This document shows positions 60,401-64,000 of a DNA stretch of 64,000 nt, in pieces. Positions within the stretch are counted from its first letter, which is position 1, and every line of letters starts with the position of its first letter. The DNA lies in NCBI RefSeq assembly GCF_954871325.1, contig NC_088778.1:23793120-23857119 (forward strand), read 5' to 3'. Under the pieces are notes generated by a model. That model was not told the DNA's origin, ran no database searches, and was given only the letters and a program-made list of their open reading frames with translations. Source of the stretch: Gordionus sp. m RMFG-2023. Its lineage: Eukaryota; Nematomorpha; Gordioida; Chordodea; Parachordodidae. Position numbers and translations under genes: made by a program.

Positions 60401-63400
60401 ATATTTTGTTACATGATATATTAATATATCATAAATTATTTTTTAATTATTTATTTATAATGTTATGAATATGTAAATTAATATAATAAATTTTTAAAAA
60501 CCGAAATGGTCTATTAAAAAAATTATTGGAATGGATGTTTATCTAGTTTATAATAGTATAGATGTAAGGGCATCCCCCATGTAAATTTGCAAGTAATTTA
60601 AGCTAATCTCATCCAAAAATGAATGCATATTATTATAAATAATAATTTAAAGGCATGAAACCATATATCTGTTTAATACCTCGCTATGTATACATATTCC
60701 ACAGAAATGTTGACCTTCAACAAAAAGGAAGGTCCTGGTTCAGAGACAAAAATTCAAAAAATGATTTTGTAGTACATAAAAAGTCTAACTCAATATGAAT
60801 AAAATAAAAAATTTATTTATTTTTTATTCTACTTCATATAAACATAATTTACTAGTAAAAAATTAAAAATTAATTTATATTTTAATTGTAAATGTTTTAT
60901 TCAATCGAATCAAAACATCTTTTAAAATTCCTCTAAGAATTCTGAGCAAAACTCATGTATAGGAAGAAAAGGCATGTTATAATATCTAAAAAAATTAGAT
61001 TTAATTTTAGTTTCTTGATTGTATGGTTTGTCCCAATATTTTACTTTCTAAAAATGATATAAAAACATGATAAGTATCAGAATCCTATTTTATAAATCGC
61101 ATATTTTAATAATAAAAATTTAAAGGAAAAGAAATAAAAAAATTTTAAAATGATTCAAGAAACCTCTAATTTATTTTTCATGAATTTATTTATAATAGAA
61201 AACTGCTAAAAAAAATAAAATTATTATTTAAAAAAAATTTTAATATATTTTTTTTGATACATTGAGCACTCCACTTTTAATGGAAGTTTGAGTTCAAGTT
61301 CAGCAAAAACATGAGGGTTAAGGTTCATATTACTGATTTTCACAAGTATATTAAAATTAGATGTAGATGATTAATAATAATTTTGCGCCAAAATCTTTAT
61401 AAACTTGAAGTTATCCCAAGAAATTTATTTTTATGCCTGAATCCAGAATTTTAGGCAAAAGTGATGAAGGTTAAAGGTTCTACTCAGTTCAAGGGCCAGA
61501 TTAATTTAAAAAACGGTATTTAATAATTTTTTTGGTCCAGTCCATCAAAAATTTTTAAAAGCTAAGCATTTTAATTTGAAATTTCTATATATTAATAATA
61601 AATGTTATGGCATCTTTGTCTGTTATCTCAATTAGAGATCTGCAAAGTTAGGCCTGGCCTTCTATTTAAAATAATCGGGTTTGGGCCAGGCCTAATATTT
61701 TAAAAAAAATTCGGGCCAGGTCAGGTTGGATCTTGGAATTTTTTTTAAATATATCTAAATTTATCAATTATATATTGAATCTTTTATGTAAAATAAAAAT
61801 ATTTTATTTTATTTATTGAAACTAAACGACATATTACATATGTCTTTTATTTTGAGTAATTATAAAGATTAATTTCTATATTTAAATAAATTCAGGCCAG
61901 GCTGGGTCGGTAAATTTTTTAAAAAAAAATTCGTTTTTGGGCCGGGCCAAGCTTGAAAAATTAGGCCCGATGCAGATCACTAATCTCAATCATTAGTGTC
62001 TGGTAGTATTGTTAAACGGCTCGTTTTGAGCAGATTTTTTAAAACGGCTAACTCAATATTTCATCCAGAAAAATATTACGCAAGCCTGAAGATTTTGCCC
62101 ATAGAAGGAACAAAAGTTTAGACATATATTATCGAAATTTTGAGGTTTAAGCAGTATATTTCTTGCTAAAATATTGAACGAGCCGTTTAACAACACTAGT
62201 TTCTGACAATGAAAAATCGTTGTGCCAGAGGATAGTTTTAATCATTATGATAAATGATGGATTATCAACCAATGACATTCACTTAACTGTATCAATTATA
62301 AAATCAACAATAACTTTATCAGCAAGTTACTGAGAATGGCATGTACAATATTATTAATTAATTTTGCTTGAATTGAATTGGTCTTTTTGGATGTATTCTC
62401 CCTTATACCAAATTAAGATGTTTTTCTATTTCATTAAAACTGTTGGCATGAACATTCTTATAAAATAAAAATACTATTAGAATTTAAAAATGACAATTAC
62501 CTTTAAGCAATTTTTGAGATTATAGATACTAGATTTATGTATATATTTTTACAATTTAAACAAATAAATTTGTAGCCACCTTTTGTTTTACAGTAATAAA
62601 AATATCTTTCAAATTTTGTTAAGGGAATTATAATTATTGTTATCATGAACATTTTCTTCCAGGGTATTCCATTTCAATAATTGTCTGACCCACTTACATA
62701 GATTTGGATATCCATTTGCGATGACATTTTAAATAATTTACACCAGATGATTTAGGTTATAATACAAATTGATAAAAATTATAATTAATTATATTATATT
62801 TAAATTTTCATGCTTATAGTTATATTCATTATATTTTTAGGAGTCCACTAAATAAATAATATCACCAAAAATAATAGTGTGCTACATTAGCACACTACTT
62901 TAACAACTCTAGAACTTTGCTGGGAGGAGTGATAATCTAGAAGAAGAAGTAAGCTGCATGCTTACAGCAAGGAGAGAGGAAGCTAGGCTACTTATTCCAC
63001 AAAAATAATATTATTTTAATAAGTTTGGACCAAATTTTTCAAAAATATCTAGTGCACTATTGAAACTTAACATGGATAGAGGTATGGTTGAGGAAGGAGG
63101 GGGGGGGGGGGTAGCACTTTTTAAAATACCAAATGTAATAAAATATTGATAGAATTATATCCCATTAGTAATAAAAAAAATTAAAAAAATGTTTATTATT
63201 GTTTTTTACCTAAAAAAACGTTTTTTTCCATTCATAAAAAAATAAATACATCTATTTAAAAATTAAAAACATTTTACACACTCTAATTGTTGTTTAGACT
63301 TTGTCTTATCACAATCATATACTTCATTACCAATAGAAGTGTCAATAGTTAAAAGATTATCCAAGGACTTGGGACCAAATATATTTGCAATATTAACTTT

Positions 63401-63694
63401 AATGTCCTTAGTGCCATCAATAGATATTACAATATTTTCTTTGCTTTTATTATAATCAGTTAAAAAAATAGATTATATATATCTAAATTACTTTGAAATT
63501 TGGGAATAGCTAGAATTGATATCATTTTTAGTTATTTGATTTATACATTTTATCCTGATTCCTAAAGGTAGCAAAGAATATGTTTGCAACATATAAATCA
63601 TTTTAGAGTATTCACGTTTAATATTATTAAAAAGCTCTTTCCTCCTTACTGGCAAAGAATAGAAAAGATCTTGGATCAGAATGGTAGTGCCTTT
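56279..63694 (-). CDS. PMS2: PMS2 DNA mismatch-repair endonuclease, N terminus beyond the window
   Basis: Eight exons join in phase to 835 codons plus stop: 63492-63694, 63278-63443, 58922-59014, 58576-58660, 58443-58522, 57602-58391, 57335-57448, 56279-57255. Known role: partner of MLH1 in MutL-alpha; nicks the strand to be repaired. Seen: transducer half of the ATPase domain ([57 protein letters not shown]), a long variable linker, then [28 protein letters not shown] (metal-binding endonuclease motif), ACRTSIMIG and CPHGRP. These identify PMS2, not MLH1 or PMS1. The ATP-binding motifs lie right of 64000. The 3' edge of the linker exon could be 57620 instead of 57602. Confidence 0.95.
57602..58391 (-). 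CDS. PMS2: PMS2 linker exon with a 29-residue in-frame duplication
   Basis: Starts [14 protein letters not shown] after an AAG acceptor at 58391, directly continuing the ATPase domain. About 250 residues of polar, serine/asparagine-rich linker, including [10 protein letters not shown] and [20 protein letters not shown]. An 87-bp unit is duplicated in frame at 58022-58195. Linker length and sequence vary widely in PMS2 proteins. Confidence 0.88.
58022..58195 (-). repeat. PMS2: 87-bp tandem duplication in the PMS2 coding sequence
   Basis: Two adjacent units with only a few base changes, coding for [13 protein letters not shown][I/T]SPN and [11 protein letters not shown] twice. Frame is kept. 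Recent by its similarity. Confidence 0.93.
58443..63694 (-). CDS. PMS2: PMS2 exons for the C-terminal half of the GHKL ATPase/transducer domain
   Basis: Exons 63492-63694 ([20 protein letters not shown] onward), 63278-63443 ([18 protein letters not shown], like human IKENIGSVFGQKQLQSLI), 58922-59014 ([20 protein letters not shown]), 58576-58660 ([20 protein letters not shown]) and 58443-58522 ([20 protein letters not shown]). Every junction phase agrees. The second and third are separated by a 4.3-kb intron filled with MITEs. Confidence 0.95.
59430..60159. mobile_element. hAT-like MITE, TAGGGRTGTRCCGATA family, copy 2
   Basis: Starts TAGGGGTGTACCGATACC and ends with the reverse complement of TAGGGATGTACCGATATT. 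Flanks GTAAGAAT and GTTAGAAT agree at seven of eight positions, an 8-bp target duplication. The interior mirrors the copy at 50213-50973 (shared ATTATCGCACACTTTTATAA in opposite strands). Confidence 0.85.
61633..61982. mobile_element. hAT-type MITE, TAGAGATCTGCA family, copy 2
   Basis: Ends TAGAGATCTGCA and TGCAGATCACTA. Perfect 8-bp target duplication ATCTCAAT at 61625-61632 and 61983-61990. Subterminal GGCCTGGCC and GGGCCGGGCC blocks. 350 bp, no ORF. Confidence 0.92.
62004..62198. mobile_element. Small MITE, GTTAAACGGCTCG family, copy 2
   Basis: Ends TAGTATTGTTAAACGGCTCG and CGAGCCGTTTAACAACACTA. Flanks GTGTCTGG and GTTTCTGA agree at six of eight positions. Lies only 14 bases past the target duplication of the previous MITE. 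Non-coding. Confidence 0.8.
62876..62896. repeat. 8-bp hairpin, AGTGTGCT/AGCACACT
   Basis: Perfect inverted repeat with a 5-base loop. It is followed by a GC-richer stretch (62905-62990) with AGAAGAAG and GGAGAGAGGAAG tracts that I cannot classify; it may be a repeat fragment. Confidence 0.5.
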
Positions 63695-64000
63695 CTGTAT
63701 TTTTTAATTATTAGAAATATATTATTTAAATCATGGAAGATAATTACCAAAAAAAAATTCTCCTAATAATTATTTTTTATTTTATGGGGAATAATCTTCC
63801 ACCTACTATTACATATACTTATTTAAAAGTAAAATATAAAATAGAAATTTTAAAAAAATCAGTAGAAAAAGGTTACATGACAAATTCAAAATAGAAACAC
63901 AATGTATACTAAATTAATGATAAACTATAGACCAATCATAACATAACTATAAATTTAAAAAATCCAATTAATTTAAGAGGATAGGGACTTTATAATAAGT

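Larger units (their letters stand above)
59015..63277 (-). other. Large MITE-rich intron of PMS2
   Basis: 4,263 bases between exons of the transducer domain. Holds three clear MITEs (59430-60159, 61633-61982, 62004-62198), a hairpin at 62876 and a G homopolymer near 63102. The remainder (60160-61630, 62200-63277) is AT-rich with no exon seen. Confidence 0.8.

Noticed and set aside
1-64000. tRNA, rRNA or riboswitch genes
   Set aside because: No cloverleaf-like GC-richer segment with A/B boxes and no rRNA core sequences noticed on either strand. A covariance-model scan would be needed to be certain.

Overview
This window is nuclear DNA from an animal with a very AT-rich genome. The evidence is three spliced minus-strand genes with GT-AG introns, each rebuilt by eye from exons whose reading phases join exactly. 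One is a PMS2 mismatch-repair gene. One is an NPDC1/CAB-1 family membrane protein, a family I know only from animals. One is a giant gene with an N-terminal calponin-homology (CH) actin-binding region. The species cannot be named from the sequence. A+T content, low gene density and the dense load of small DNA transposons fit a compact or derived invertebrate.

Layout. 1-18.5 kb: 5' and central part of the giant CH-domain gene (at least 23 exons and about 3,008 codons in the window, open at both ends). It starts with a dystrophin/nesprin-like CH1 and a degenerate CH2, followed by helical exons and then four very large exons (450-506 codons). The last three large exons are tandem duplicates that extend past position 1. 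The architecture resembles C. elegans ANC-1/nesprin. 18.5-38 kb: no host exon recognised. This stretch holds old repeats, a decayed gag-like fossil, a foldback element, a 2.4-kb hAT element with a minisatellite, and a hAT-type MITE. 38.0-48.3 kb: complete six-exon NPDC1-like gene (235 aa). Its last intron is 6.6 kb long and carries a Merlin/ISXO2-type transposon with a perfect 8-bp target duplication inside a larger inverted-repeat region. 49-55.5 kb: a hAT element with a perfect 8-bp target duplication that has itself been hit by a hAT-like MITE, a decayed reverse-transcriptase fossil between two copies of a 190-bp repeat, and one short unexplained ORF. 56.3-64 kb: 3' three-quarters of PMS2, from the end of the ATPase domain to the C-terminal endonuclease, with at least three MITEs in one 4.3-kb intron.

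How they fit together. The three host genes share a strand but no pathway: DNA repair, neuronal/secretory membrane trafficking, and actin or nuclear anchoring. Most remaining sequence is explained by DNA transposons, mainly hAT-like families recognised by 8-bp target duplications, plus minisatellites. I found no CRISPR array, rRNA or tRNA. The most unusual items are the ongoing tandem amplification of a large coding exon in the giant gene, the apparently missing core of its CH2 domain, and a short GTLKK-type motif shared between that gene and the PMS2 linker.
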